The position numbers and the translations under genes are program-made. From assembly GCF_900168165.1 (NCBI RefSeq), contig NZ_FUYV01000020.1, positions 23,224 through 87,223 on the forward strand: a stretch of 64,000 nucleotides of DNA. Direction: 5' to 3'. This stretch comes from Alkalitalea saponilacus (lineage in GTDB: Bacteria > Bacteroidota > Bacteroidia > Bacteroidales > Marinilabiliaceae). Below are positions 44,454 to 52,963 of the stretch, piece after piece (within the stretch, counting starts at the first letter, position 1; each line of letters starts with the position of its first letter). The notes below the pieces were generated by a model. It was not told where the DNA came from. It worked only from the letters and a program-made list of their open reading frames with translations, and made no database searches.

Positions 44454-45743
44454 TTACAAACTCCAGTATTCAAGTTTTTTAATAACGTTGCGGAATACCC
44501 CTTTAACATCCACAAAAAGTGCCTTTTCGTCCATAAATGAATTAAACCAAACTTCATTCAGACTTATATATTCAGCATGGTTTACAGCCACTATAACTGC
44601 TTGGTATTTACCTGTTGGCTTATCTACCAATCCGTAACCGTATTCTTCCATCAATTCTTCAGATGAAGCATGGGGATCAATCACTTCAACATTAACACTA
44701 AAGGATTTGAGCTCGTTTACCAAATCTGCAACTTTTGAGTTCCTGATGTCACTCACATTTTCCTTAAATGTAGCTCCCATAATCAGAACCCGTGCGCCAT
44801 TGATTGGATGCCCGTTTGATATCAGCCGCTTTACCGTTTGCTTGGCAATGTATGGCGCCATGTTATCGTTAATCACCCGGCCTCCAGTTATTATTTTTGA
44901 ATGGATGCCTAACTCACTGGCTTTATAGGTGAGATAATAGGGGTCGACTCCAATACAATGACCTCCTACCAAACCGGGGAAAAACTTTAGAAAATTCCAC
45001 TTGGTTCCTGCCGCTTCAAGCACCTCGTAGGTGTTTATGTTTAGTTTATTGAATATTAAGGAGAGCTCATTCATCAACGCGATGTTTACATCGCGTTGAG
45101 TGTTTTCAATAATTTTGGCTGCTTCTGCCACCTTTATGGAGCTGGCCTTGTGTATTCCTGCTTTTATTATTGATTCATAAACAGCTGATATCACTTCAAG
45201 TGCTTCATCATCGCTACCGGATACAATTTTCAGAATTTTGGTAAGTGTATGCTCCTTGTCGCCGGGGTTTATCCTTTCAGGTGAATATCCTACTTTGAAA
45301 TCCTCATTGAATTTCAAACCCGATTCCTGCTCCAGAATAGGCACACAATCTTCTTCGGTACAGCCGGGATAAACAGTGGATTCGAACACCACGTAATCAC
45401 CCTTTTTAAGAATTTTACCAACGGCGTGACTGGCACTCAACAGCGGGTTCAGGTCGGGAAGGTTGTGGCGATTAATGGGAGTAGGAACGGCCACAACATG
45501 GAAGGTAGCGTCCTTTAAATCTTCGGGATTGCTGGTGAAGTGGATATCACATCCGTCAAAATCCTTTGATTCCAGCTCATTGCTTGGGTCGATGTTTTTG
45601 CGCATCTTTTCAATGCGGTCGTTTTTTATATCGAATCCCACGACTTTCATTTTTCTGGCAAACTCAAGCGCGATAGGCAGACCCACATAACCCAATCCGA
45701 TGACCGAAAGTTTAGTCTCTTTATTTAATAACTTTTGAAGCAT
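44454..45743 (-). CDS. UDP-N-acetyl-sugar dehydrogenase (WbpO/TviB type)
   Basis: This 429-residue NAD-dependent enzyme oxidises a UDP-HexNAc to the uronic acid for capsule or LPS sugars. The Rossmann motif LSVIGLGYVGLPIALEFARK, VAVPTPINRHNLPDLNPLLS, ESTVYPGCTEEDCVPILE, VGYSPERINPGDKEH, SIKVAEAAKIIENTQRDVNI and FPGLVGGHCIGVDPYYLTYK (catalytic Cys) are intact. No polysaccharide cluster is adjacent in the window. Confidence 0.95.
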   Translation of the reverse strand: MLQKLLNKETKLSVIGLGYVGLPIALEFARKMKVVGFDIKNDRIEKMRKNIDPSNELESKDFDGCDIHFTSNPEDLKDATFHVVAVPTPINRHNLPDLNPLLSASHAVGKILKKGDYVVFESTVYPGCTEEDCVPILEQESGLKFNEDFKVGYSPERINPGDKEHTLTKILKIVSGSDDEALEVISAVYESIIKAGIHKASSIKVAEAAKIIENTQRDVNIALMNELSLIFNKLNINTYEVLEAAGTKWNFLKFFPGLVGGHCIGVDPYYLTYKASELGIHSKIITGGRVINDNMAPYIAKQTVKRLISNGHPINGARVLIMGATFKENVSDIRNSKVADLVNELKSFSVNVEVIDPHASSEELMEEYGYGLVDKPTGKYQAVIVAVNHAEYISLNEVWFNSFMDEKALFVDVKGVFRNVIKKLEYWSL

Positions 45744-45919
45744 AATAGTTTACTATCAGAAATAAAAATAATCTCTTAATTAAAACGAATGGTAAAATAA
45801 CGGATTTGATCAGACAAATGCGTAATTATTACACAAAATTCTTTCATGAGTTGATAAACGGCTTGATTTATTACAGGGCTGATAATACATGCTTTGATAC
45901 AACTCTATACTATTGCGTA

Positions 45920-47512
45920 TTATCCCTCAATCTGATTTGGATAATCAAGGTTATAATGTAGGCCTCTGCTTTCTCGCCGCTGTTGTGCCATTTTAATAAT
46001 AAGGTATCCTACCTGAATGGTATTTCTTAATTCACAAAGTTCTTCTGATACAATGGATCGTTGATACAGACTTTCTGTCTCATGGTAGAGAATTTCAAGC
46101 CGGTCGAGGGCACGTTTTAGTCGCAGGTTGGAACGCACAATTCCAACGTAATAGCTCATTATCTGTTCCAGTTCTTTCTGACTTTGGGTAATCAGCACCA
46201 TTTCCTCTGGTATTGAAGTGCCTTCATCGTTCCACTCAGGAACCACATCCTGAAATTTATACCCCTTAATTCGGGATATGGCATCCTTTGCAGCAACATC
46301 GGCATACACCACTGCTTCGAGAAGAGAGTTGGATGCTAACCGGTTTGCTCCGTGCAAACCGGTGGAGCTGCACTCACCCACTGCATATAGCCTTCCAATA
46401 CTTGAGCGAGCATAAGAGTCCACTTTTATTCCTCCACAAGCATAATGAGCCGCCGGAACTACAGGGATCATATCTTTGGTGATATCAATTCCCAATGATA
46501 AACACTTCTTATAAATATTTGGAAAATGTTGCTTGATTTCATCAGCACCCTTGTGCGTTACATCAAGAAAGACATATTCATCACCAGAAATTTTCATTTC
46601 GTTATCGATGGCACGAGCAACAATATCACGGGGTGCAAGGCTTTCTCGCTCATCGTATTTATGCATGAACTTTTGACCGTCCCTCCTTTTTAAAATGCCT
46701 CCAAAACCACGCATGGCCTCAGTTATCAGAAAGGAAGGGCGCTCTTTTGGGTTATATAATGAAGTTGGGTGAAACTGAATAAACTCCATGTTTTCAACTC
46801 GTCCTTTTGCCCTGTAAACCATTGCAATCCCATCTCCTGTGGCAAATTTCGGGTTTGTTGTGGTTTGGTAAACCGCTCCTACTCCACCGGTAGCCATGAG
46901 GGTTACTTTTGCAAGGATGGTTTCAACACAGTTACGTTTTCGGTTAAGTACATAAGCTCCATAGCATTCAATGTCATCTCTCCATTTATTTACCACCTCT
47001 CCGAGGTGATGCTGGGTGATGATTTCAACAGCAAAATGGTCTTCCAGTAAATCTATGTTTGGATTGGTTTTTACAGCCTTAGACAGGGCTCTTTGAATTT
47101 CATATCCAGTATTATCCTTATGATGTAAGATGCGATATTCAGAATGTCCTCCCTCCTTATGCAAATCGAACTTTCCATCAAGAGTTTTGTCAAATCGTGT
47201 ACCCCACTCCATGAGTTGATTTATCTGCTCGGGTGCTTCTGTAACAACCTTCCTAACCACATCTGGATTACACACCCCGGCACCAGCAATTAAGGTGTCT
47301 TTTACATGTTTTTCAAAATCATCAGGCTGATAAGTTACGGATGAAATCCCACCTTGGGCATATACTGTTGTTGTATCTTCCAGTTTGTGTTTGGTAATAA
47401 TGCAAACTTTTCCATGCTCAGCTACTTTAAGTGCAAAACTCAAGCCGGCAATTCCTGATCCAATTATCAGAAAATCATACTTCTTCCTATGCGATATATC
47501 TTTTGATCTCAT
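45920..47512 (-). CDS. nadB: L-aspartate oxidase
   Basis: NadB oxidises aspartate to iminoaspartate for NAD synthesis. I start at 47512 (MRSKDISHRKKYDFLIIGSG); an upstream ATG at 47554 adds 14 residues of little merit. The 530-residue protein has the FAD motif IIGSGIAGLSFAL, TTVYAQGGISSV, EGGHSEYRILHHKDNTG, ATGGVGAVYQTTTNP, MEFIQFHPTSLY and GLHGANRLASNSLLEAVVYA. No nadA or nadC gene is visible nearby. Confidence 0.97.
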   Translation of the reverse strand: MRSKDISHRKKYDFLIIGSGIAGLSFALKVAEHGKVCIITKHKLEDTTTVYAQGGISSVTYQPDDFEKHVKDTLIAGAGVCNPDVVRKVVTEAPEQINQLMEWGTRFDKTLDGKFDLHKEGGHSEYRILHHKDNTGYEIQRALSKAVKTNPNIDLLEDHFAVEIITQHHLGEVVNKWRDDIECYGAYVLNRKRNCVETILAKVTLMATGGVGAVYQTTTNPKFATGDGIAMVYRAKGRVENMEFIQFHPTSLYNPKERPSFLITEAMRGFGGILKRRDGQKFMHKYDERESLAPRDIVARAIDNEMKISGDEYVFLDVTHKGADEIKQHFPNIYKKCLSLGIDITKDMIPVVPAAHYACGGIKVDSYARSSIGRLYAVGECSSTGLHGANRLASNSLLEAVVYADVAAKDAISRIKGYKFQDVVPEWNDEGTSIPEEMVLITQSQKELEQIMSYYVGIVRSNLRLKRALDRLEILYHETESLYQRSIVSEELCELRNTIQVGYLIIKMAQQRRESRGLHYNLDYPNQIEG

Positions 47513-47847
47513 GTAAATCCTATTTGCGAGGGTAAAGTTATGAAAAAATACCACTAAAAGCTTTTATAATCATTCTTGAGATATGATATATTGACTATTC
47601 TCAATAACGCACCCAAGATCAAATTTCGTTCTTCTATATTGGCCAAACACTTTAATTATGGCAAAAATAAAAAGAATGAGCTATTGTTAACTATCGTCGA
47701 ATTCATAGTAGTGCAAGAAAAAAATCAGGCGACAAACCCCCTCTATTATATTGAAGAGAGGAGGTATTGCTTTATGCTAACAGCTTTTGAAAACCACTTT
47801 GTTTTCTTGTTTAAAATTTGTAGAATTGAATTATAAAACTTATAAAT

Positions 47848-48324
47848 ATGAATAACAACAATGACGAGAAGTTCATGCGTATGGCCATTGAATTGGCCAA
47901 TGATAATATTAAGCATGGTGGGGGACCATTTGGGGCAATAATTGTAAAAGATGGGGAAGTTGTTGGAAAGGGATCTAATCAAGTAACAAACCATAATGAT
48001 CCTACTGCTCATGCTGAAGTGCTGGCCATCCGAGAAGCTTGTAAGAATCTTAAATCCTATAATTTATCGGATTGCATACTATATACTTCATGCGAGCCTT
48101 GCCCTATGTGTTTGGGAGCCATTTACTGGGCTCGTATTCCCAAAATATTCTTCGGAAATACGAGAAAAGATGCAGCAGATATAGGGTTTGATGATGATTT
48201 TATCTATAGAGAAATTGGTGTTTCTATGGATCAGAGAAGCATTCTGATGGAACCGCTTTTAAATAGTGAGGCCATCTCAACATTCAAGACGTGGCAAGCA
48301 ATGCCTAATAAAACCGAATATTAA
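47848..48324 (+). CDS. Guanine deaminase (cytidine deaminase fold)
   Basis: This 158-residue protein has the zinc site HAE (His55, Glu57 in DPTAHAEVLAIREACK) and CEPCPMCLGAIYWARI (Cys85, Cys88). The segment KDAADIGFDDDFIYREIGVS resembles Bacillus GuaD, which turns guanine into xanthine. A tRNA adenosine deaminase (TadA) is the nearest alternative, but the C-terminal segment favours GuaD. It is coupled to the next gene by a one-base overlap. Confidence 0.88.
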   Translation: MNNNNDEKFMRMAIELANDNIKHGGGPFGAIIVKDGEVVGKGSNQVTNHNDPTAHAEVLAIREACKNLKSYNLSDCILYTSCEPCPMCLGAIYWARIPKIFFGNTRKDAADIGFDDDFIYREIGVSMDQRSILMEPLLNSEAISTFKTWQAMPNKTEY

Positions 48325-48851
48325 TGTACAAAGCTGGCGAAGTTGTTCATTCTTCTTTCTTCCTTGCCGATGCACTTGATGTAGCACCACATCTTCTAAA
48401 AATGCAACTGGTAAGACAATTCAACAACGAACAAATAATTAAATTACAAATAACCGAAGTTGAAATATACCGAGGCGAAGAAGACCTTGGTTGCCATGCA
48501 AGCAAGGGACGAACTCCCAGAACAGAAGTGATGTACCTTCCAGGCGGTTGCATTTACGTTTATCTCATTTATGGCATGTATTGGCTGCTTAACATCACTA
48601 CCGGTCCGGAAAATCATCCACAAGCCATTCTGATTAGAGGAACCAAAGAAATTCAAGGACCCGGAAGAATTGGCAGAGCCCTTGAACTGGACAAATCATT
48701 TTATGGCGAAGAAATCAACTCTTCAGACCGTCTGTGGCTGGAATGGTGCCCGCTTTATAATTCGGGTAAATATCAAACCCTACCGCGAGTAGGAATACAC
48801 TATGCCGGGGAATATTGGGCAAATATTCCCTGGCGGTTAAAGTCGTTCTAA
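48324..48851 (+). CDS. 3-methyladenine (alkyladenine) DNA glycosylase, AAG family
   Basis: This 175-residue protein removes alkylated or deaminated purines from DNA. It has the AAG motifs VEIYRGEEDLGCHASKGRTP with the catalytic Glu, MYLPGGCIYVYLIYGMYWLL, NIT, AILIRGTKEIQGPGRIGRAL and a final VGIHYAGEYWANIPWRL. It is on the short side for the family. It overlaps the guanine deaminase gene by one base, so both purine-related enzymes are made together. Confidence 0.93.
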   Translation: MYKAGEVVHSSFFLADALDVAPHLLKMQLVRQFNNEQIIKLQITEVEIYRGEEDLGCHASKGRTPRTEVMYLPGGCIYVYLIYGMYWLLNITTGPENHPQAILIRGTKEIQGPGRIGRALELDKSFYGEEINSSDRLWLEWCPLYNSGKYQTLPRVGIHYAGEYWANIPWRLKSF

Positions 48852-48902
48852 TCTTTAATTCTCTATCCAGGTTTTGATGCAGATTATCCCAATCAACAGA
48901 GA

Positions 48903-49160
48903 TTAAACCTCCAATGAAATAAGTTTTGCATCAACACCATTTAGCAGATTTAGTTTACGGGCAATTTCTTCATGCTTGGCTAAATCATCTCCAATGAGTT
49001 CCAGAAAAATAAGCCCGCTATCAGAACAATTCTCCAAAACCCCATCATGAATTCCGAGACGTGTCTTGATATAACATCCCCATCCGGTAAGAATTTTTTG
49101 CACTTTTTCTGCTGTTTCCTGACGATGGCTCACCAAAATCAACAAAACTTCACGTTTCAT
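48903..49160 (-). CDS. ACT-like TM1266 family protein
   Basis: This 85-residue protein has VLLILVSHRQETAEKVQKIL, GWGCYIKTRLGIHDGVLENC, SGLIFLELIGD and LNLLNGVDAKLISLEV. The R-x-G-x-H and final NGV..K..SL pattern follows TM1266-type proteins, small ACT-fold regulators named after an iron-hydrogenase system. No hydrogenase genes are nearby. It lies left of the zinc-ribbon gene and past the 49188 hairpin. Confidence 0.75.
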   Translation of the reverse strand: MKREVLLILVSHRQETAEKVQKILTGWGCYIKTRLGIHDGVLENCSDSGLIFLELIGDDLAKHEEIARKLNLLNGVDAKLISLEV

Positions 49161-49187
49161 GTGCCTATTATTTGTTTTTTAAGTTAC

Positions 49188-49226
49188 TCCCGAATCCTCG
49201 CAAGAACTCGTACAGAGGATTCGGGA
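49188..49226. repeat. CCCGAATCCTC/GAGGATTCGGG hairpin
   Basis: TCCCGAATCCTC (49188-49199) and GAGGATTCGGGA (49215-49226) make a perfect 12-bp stem with a 15-base loop between the ACT-like gene and the zinc-ribbon gene. Confidence 0.65.
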
Positions 49227-49275
49227 CTCGTTTAAGCTTGAGTAATTTGAACGCTTTTATACTTAAGTCCCTGTT

Positions 49276-49413
49276 TCAAATTTGATCCCACTCTTTATGG
49301 CCGCATACCGGACATACCGGCAAAGCTTCAGAATCATTGGTGATGGTTACCACTTTACCACATTTCGTACATTTATAATCTCCAGTTCCTGGCTTTTCTC
49401 CTGTTGTAGGCAT
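49276..49413 (-). CDS. 45-residue zinc-ribbon (rubredoxin-like) protein
   Basis: ATG at 49413 opens a 45-residue frame: MPTTGEKPGTGDYKCTKCGK then a middle stretch and LPVCPVCGHKEWDQI. The CTKC and CPVC knuckles form a zinc ribbon or rubredoxin-like iron site. The start MPTTGEKPGTGDYKC is typical of these micro-proteins in Bacteroidota. It is on the same strand as the ACT-like gene, and a redox or metal-binding role is likely. Confidence 0.85.
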   Translation of the reverse strand: MPTTGEKPGTGDYKCTKCGKVVTITNDSEALPVCPVCGHKEWDQI

Positions 49414-49567
49414 AATCGTTTTGTTTTAGGTAAATATTTAAGTTTACTAAATATAAGATATTTATTCAGCAAAATAAACACCCAAAAACAAAAATGACAA
49501 CTATCGAAATTCGAAACGCAAATATGTAATTGTTAGTATTTTATTGAAAAGATGGCGGACTTATATG

Positions 49568-50194
49568 TCAAAAAATGAGTTCTCCATCTATTTCCTCCTT
49601 ATTTATCAGTCTGTCCATCATCTCAAATACTCTTTTTGAGTCCCATTTTGCAGCTCCAGTTTTGTAAAGTACAATTCGTCCACCCGGTGTAATGATAAAG
49701 GTGGTGGGTAACACAGATGATTCAAGGGTCTCCGGGGCTGGACCTCCAGGGTAATAAAGCGGAAGATTGTATCCCCGTCTCTCCATGAATGAATTCACAA
49801 CCGCGAGATCCTCATTGCTTATAAAAACGAAATTAATATCATCTTTATAAGCATCATAAAGATTTTGGATGGAGGGCATTTCTGCAATACAAGGTGGGCA
49901 CCATGTTGCCCAATAGTTGAGAAAAACGGGTTTGTCTCGTTTCCTTGCCAATGTGGTAACTTCTCCGCTGTAACTGATCAATCTGAATGCCCAATCATCT
50001 TCAGACATGAAGATTGTTTTGGAAGATTCTCTTGGCGACAATAATGTTTGTCGTACAATGAATGCTGACAATGATTTTCTGGTAGTAGGAATCAGCATCA
50101 TAACAATCAGAACAAGAAAAAGGAAATCAAGAGTGATGCTCCACCAACGTTTTCTTCTTCTGTAATTGTTCCACTTCTGCTTAATTATACCCAT
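49568..50194 (-). CDS. TlpA-like thioredoxin family protein
   Basis: This 208-residue protein has an N-terminal membrane anchor (WSITLDFLFLVLIVMMLIPT) and a periplasmic thioredoxin fold with NYWATWCPPCIAEMPSIQNL (active Cys pair), NFVFISNEDLAVVNSFMERR and the cis-Pro segment SSVLPTTFIITPGGRIVLYK. TlpA-like proteins reduce disulfides in the periplasm, often for cytochrome c maturation. It is the last of three genes in tight leftward order (spacing 6-10 bases). Confidence 0.9.
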   Translation of the reverse strand: MGIIKQKWNNYRRRKRWWSITLDFLFLVLIVMMLIPTTRKSLSAFIVRQTLLSPRESSKTIFMSEDDWAFRLISYSGEVTTLARKRDKPVFLNYWATWCPPCIAEMPSIQNLYDAYKDDINFVFISNEDLAVVNSFMERRGYNLPLYYPGGPAPETLESSVLPTTFIITPGGRIVLYKTGAAKWDSKRVFEMMDRLINKEEIDGELIF

Positions 50195-50204
50195 AAAAGT
50201 TTAA

Positions 50205-50867
50205 TTATACTTTCTTTACAAACCATTTATGTAGGGTTTTGGTTCGGTAGGTCTTTTTATTGTCACAAACAATGGTTGCTCCAATTCTGTTAAACCCATT
50301 TAGTTCCGGTATTTTTTTATAGAATTGATCAACACTAATGGTCAGTGAATGTGAGGTCCCCGGCATCAGCGTAAGTGGGAACAAAGAGTTCTTAATTTTG
50401 AATTTTCTTGCACTAAACCATCTTTTAAATACCAGTTCCGGTTCGCGAAAAGTTCTGCTGTCCCTGGTTCTATTTGAAATAACCAACGTAATGAGTAATC
50501 GCTCTTCATTCTTTTGATACATTAGGGAAGCCGTATATGAAACCCATTGAGGCAATAGTTTAGCCAACCAGCCCTTACGGTAGAGATAATATCCTGTAAG
50601 AGCCAGCGCGGTAAGCCAAAATAATAAACTCATGAAAGACCGGTTTCTGTTGCTCTGTTCAACTGCACGCCGGTTTAGTCGGTCTTCTCTAAAAATGAGA
50701 CCATCATCGGATGGTTCTGTTTGAATTTGTGGCTCTTCCTGTATCACTGTTCTTTGACTGGCAGGCGGAAGCATGATTCTTCCGCATAGGTTCATAAACA
50801 GCAGAAAAGCCAGTATTGATATGATAAATGTTCGATTTCTAATCCAAAAGTCAGTAAGTCTGTCCAT
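50205..50867 (-). CDS. Two-segment membrane protein (unrecognised)
   Basis: This 220-residue protein has membrane segments at about 10-32 (RTFIISILAFLLFMNLCGRI) and 75-95 (SFMSLLFWLTALALTGYYLY), separated by a charged loop. The C-terminal half (about 110-220) is basic and predicted to be beta-rich (ERLLITLVISNRTRDSRTFR, GTSHSLTISVDQFYKKIPEL). I recognise no family. It lies between the TlpA-like gene and the next uncharacterised gene, so a shared envelope role is possible. Confidence 0.7.
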   Translation of the reverse strand: MDRLTDFWIRNRTFIISILAFLLFMNLCGRIMLPPASQRTVIQEEPQIQTEPSDDGLIFREDRLNRRAVEQSNRNRSFMSLLFWLTALALTGYYLYRKGWLAKLLPQWVSYTASLMYQKNEERLLITLVISNRTRDSRTFREPELVFKRWFSARKFKIKNSLFPLTLMPGTSHSLTISVDQFYKKIPELNGFNRIGATIVCDNKKTYRTKTLHKWFVKKV

Positions 50868-50873
50868 TATACT

Positions 50874-51236
50874 TTATTGCGGAAACGGCATCAATCCATT
50901 AAAGTTAATATAAAATTCTCCACCTGTCTCAGGCTTCCCCATCTGTTCTTCGGTTTCTCCGTTGGCGTTGGCAACACCCACGCTTGCAAAACGACATATG
51001 GCTTTGTGCCTCAACGCATGTAGCGTTACTTTTGAGGCCACATCGGGAGTTAGGATTCCCATTTCTGGATAAGCTGCCGTACGAACCACGACAAAGTACA
51101 TCTCTTCTTTTTTGCGTGCTAGAATTTGTGGGTTTACATCCAGTTCTTTGCGCACATTTAACACTTCAAAGCCATTGTCGATGAGGTTTTTATATACCAC
51201 CTTGATGCCAAAGAAGTGTAAATCTTCATATGTCAT
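50874..51236 (-). CDS. Conserved hypothetical protein (unrecognised)
   Basis: I start at 51236 (MTYEDLHFFGIKVVYKNLID), with an alternative ATG four codons upstream at 51248. The 120-residue protein has no membrane segment. Its middle (QILARKKEEMYFVVVRTAAY) has the strand-plus-K spacing seen in nuclease-like folds, but no full active site can be confirmed. The end (GGEFYINFNGLMPFP) is Gly/aromatic rich. It heads the three-gene leftward set. Confidence 0.68.
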   Translation of the reverse strand: MTYEDLHFFGIKVVYKNLIDNGFEVLNVRKELDVNPQILARKKEEMYFVVVRTAAYPEMGILTPDVASKVTLHALRHKAICRFASVGVANANGETEEQMGKPETGGEFYINFNGLMPFPQ

Positions 51237-51475
51237 TATTTTTCCCATTATGGGTGCAAATTAAGTAAAAATTAACTGAGAATCATATTTTCTCTTTTTA
51301 ACCCTAAATAAATATCGACATTGAAGTTCTTATTCTCAATAAATACGAATTATTTTGACGACTGATAAAATGTAAGGGTTTCAAAGGTTTGAAACACCAA
51401 CATTTTCTATGTCGGGGTTAACCTGTTTTAACCATTTATACAAATAGTAAATATAAAATTATCAATAAAACAGGT

Positions 51476-51483
51476 TAACTTTG
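51476..51483 (+). promoter_or_regulatory. -7 box five bases before a start codon
   Basis: TAACTTTG is a full TAnnTTTG match ending at 51483, and the following ATG is at 51489. If it is used, the transcript would be leaderless. No clear -33 TTG was found. Confidence 0.45.
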
Positions 51484-51488
51484 CGGTC

Positions 51489-51905
51489 ATGTGGATAATT
51501 GTTTTAAGTATTATTGCAGCAGTGGTTTTAACACTCATTGCCACAAAGTTATGGGGCAACGGTTCACCCGATGAAACAAGTGAGGATTCCGAGTCATTAC
51601 CTGATGCGGACTGTTGTGGTGCGCATGAAGTTTGTGATAAGGAAACGCTTCTTTCATCATCCGACGAGATTGTCTATTACCAGGATGAAGAGTTGGATGC
51701 TTATACGAATCGTTTACCCGATTCTTATAACAACGATGAAATTGAGGCTTTCCGTGAGGTCTTGTACACCATGAATGATGGTGAAGTTGCAGGCTGGCTG
51801 CGCAGTCTGCAACTGAGAAATATTCAACCACCCATTGCCATTCGCGATGAGGCCTTAATGATTGTGGCCGACATAAGAGATATTATCCGAAAAAGCAGGG
51901 TTTGA
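51489..51905 (+). CDS. Single-pass membrane protein with CCGAHEVC motif (unrecognised)
   Basis: This 138-residue protein has an N-terminal membrane segment (WIIVLSIIAAVVLTLIATKL), an acidic stretch, then DADCCGAHEVCDKETLL with three cysteines and one His, and a helical C-terminal domain (NDEIEAFREVLYTMNDGEVA, RDEALMIVADIRDIIRKSRV). Homologs appear conserved in Bacteroidota, but I do not know their function. It converges on pyrH with ten bases between. Confidence 0.75.
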   Translation: MWIIVLSIIAAVVLTLIATKLWGNGSPDETSEDSESLPDADCCGAHEVCDKETLLSSSDEIVYYQDEELDAYTNRLPDSYNNDEIEAFREVLYTMNDGEVAGWLRSLQLRNIQPPIAIRDEALMIVADIRDIIRKSRV

Positions 51906-51915
51906 TCACTGGCTC

Positions 51916-52623
51916 TTACGGATGTACCAACGTACCTATTTTCTCTCCTGAAAGGACTTTTTTCAGATTGCCCTTTACGTCCATGTTGAATACCATCACC
52001 GGCAGTTTGTTTTCCATACACATGGCCGTTGCTGTTAAGTCCATTATTTTTAATCCCCGGTTATAAACTTCGTCAAAACTGATGGTGTCAAACTTAACAG
52101 CGTTGGGATCTTTTTCGGGATCGGCGGTATAAACACCGTCTACACGAGTACCTTTTAAGAAAACATCAGCCTCTATTTCAATACCTCTCAGCGATGAACC
52201 GGTATCTGTGGTAAAATATGGATTGCCAGTTCCTCCTGCAAGTATTACGACCTCACCATTTTCAATGGCTTCAATGGCTTTGGGTTTGGTGTAGAATTCT
52301 CCCACCGGCTCCATCCGAATGGCAGTAAGAACACGTGCCTTTGTCCCTTTGGCATTCAGAGCTGAAGCCAATGCCAGTGCGTTAATTACGGTGGCCAGCA
52401 TCCCCATTTGGTCGCCTTTGTAACGATCAAATCCTTTAGATGCACCGCTCAGTCCTCTAAAAATGTTTCCGCCACCAATGACAATTCCCATTTCAATTCC
52501 CATTTGATGAATTTCGGTTATCTGTTCAGCATAATCGTTCAGCCGGTTGGCGTCAATACCGTATCCTTGCTCTCCCATGAGGGACTCGCCACTAAGTTTT
52601 AGAAGTATTCTTTTAAATTGCAT
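51916..52623 (-). CDS. pyrH: UMP kinase
   Basis: PyrH phosphorylates UMP to UDP. The 235-residue protein has KRILLKLSGESLMGEQGYGI, IGIVIGGGNIFRG, GDQMGMLATVINALALASAL and VILAGGTGNPYFTTDTG, followed by KGTRVDGVYTADPEKDPNAV and KIMDLTATAMCMENKLPVMV. These features and the length are standard for the family. Confidence 0.98.
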   Translation of the reverse strand: MQFKRILLKLSGESLMGEQGYGIDANRLNDYAEQITEIHQMGIEMGIVIGGGNIFRGLSGASKGFDRYKGDQMGMLATVINALALASALNAKGTKARVLTAIRMEPVGEFYTKPKAIEAIENGEVVILAGGTGNPYFTTDTGSSLRGIEIEADVFLKGTRVDGVYTADPEKDPNAVKFDTISFDEVYNRGLKIMDLTATAMCMENKLPVMVFNMDVKGNLKKVLSGEKIGTLVHP

Positions 52624-52963
52624 GGTTTATTTTTCTTCGTGTTTTATAAATTATTCTGAATGCAACAAAGGCTAATGTTTTTTTGCGGAACTATTCGGAA
52701 TTAATCAATGATTATCAAAAATAGATTTTTTTGTTGAGGATGGGGGTTTATTACAAGATTTTTTCTTCGCTTTATGATTTAAATTATGTCTTTTCTCTTT
52801 AGTGGAAAACCATTATGCATCTATTAACTTTTTCTCAAGTCAAAGGGTTCTTATTTTCTTTACTTGATTTATAAAAGCAAAAATATTATATTGTTTTAGA
52901 AAGCACTGTTCTGTCAGTGTCAAGCTTGTTTACAAATAAATTCATCATTTAGTTTAAGGTAAG
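52624..52963. other. Divergent spacer between pyrH and the PAS kinase
   Basis: About 340 bases of AT-rich DNA between the divergent genes. It must hold both promoters; no convincing TAnnTTTG with -33 partner is visible. No ORF supported. Confidence 0.45.

Noticed and set aside
47576..47836. 86-codon open frame upstream of the guanine deaminase
   Set aside because: It has no recognisable motif and lies in the spacer that must hold the promoters of two divergent genes.
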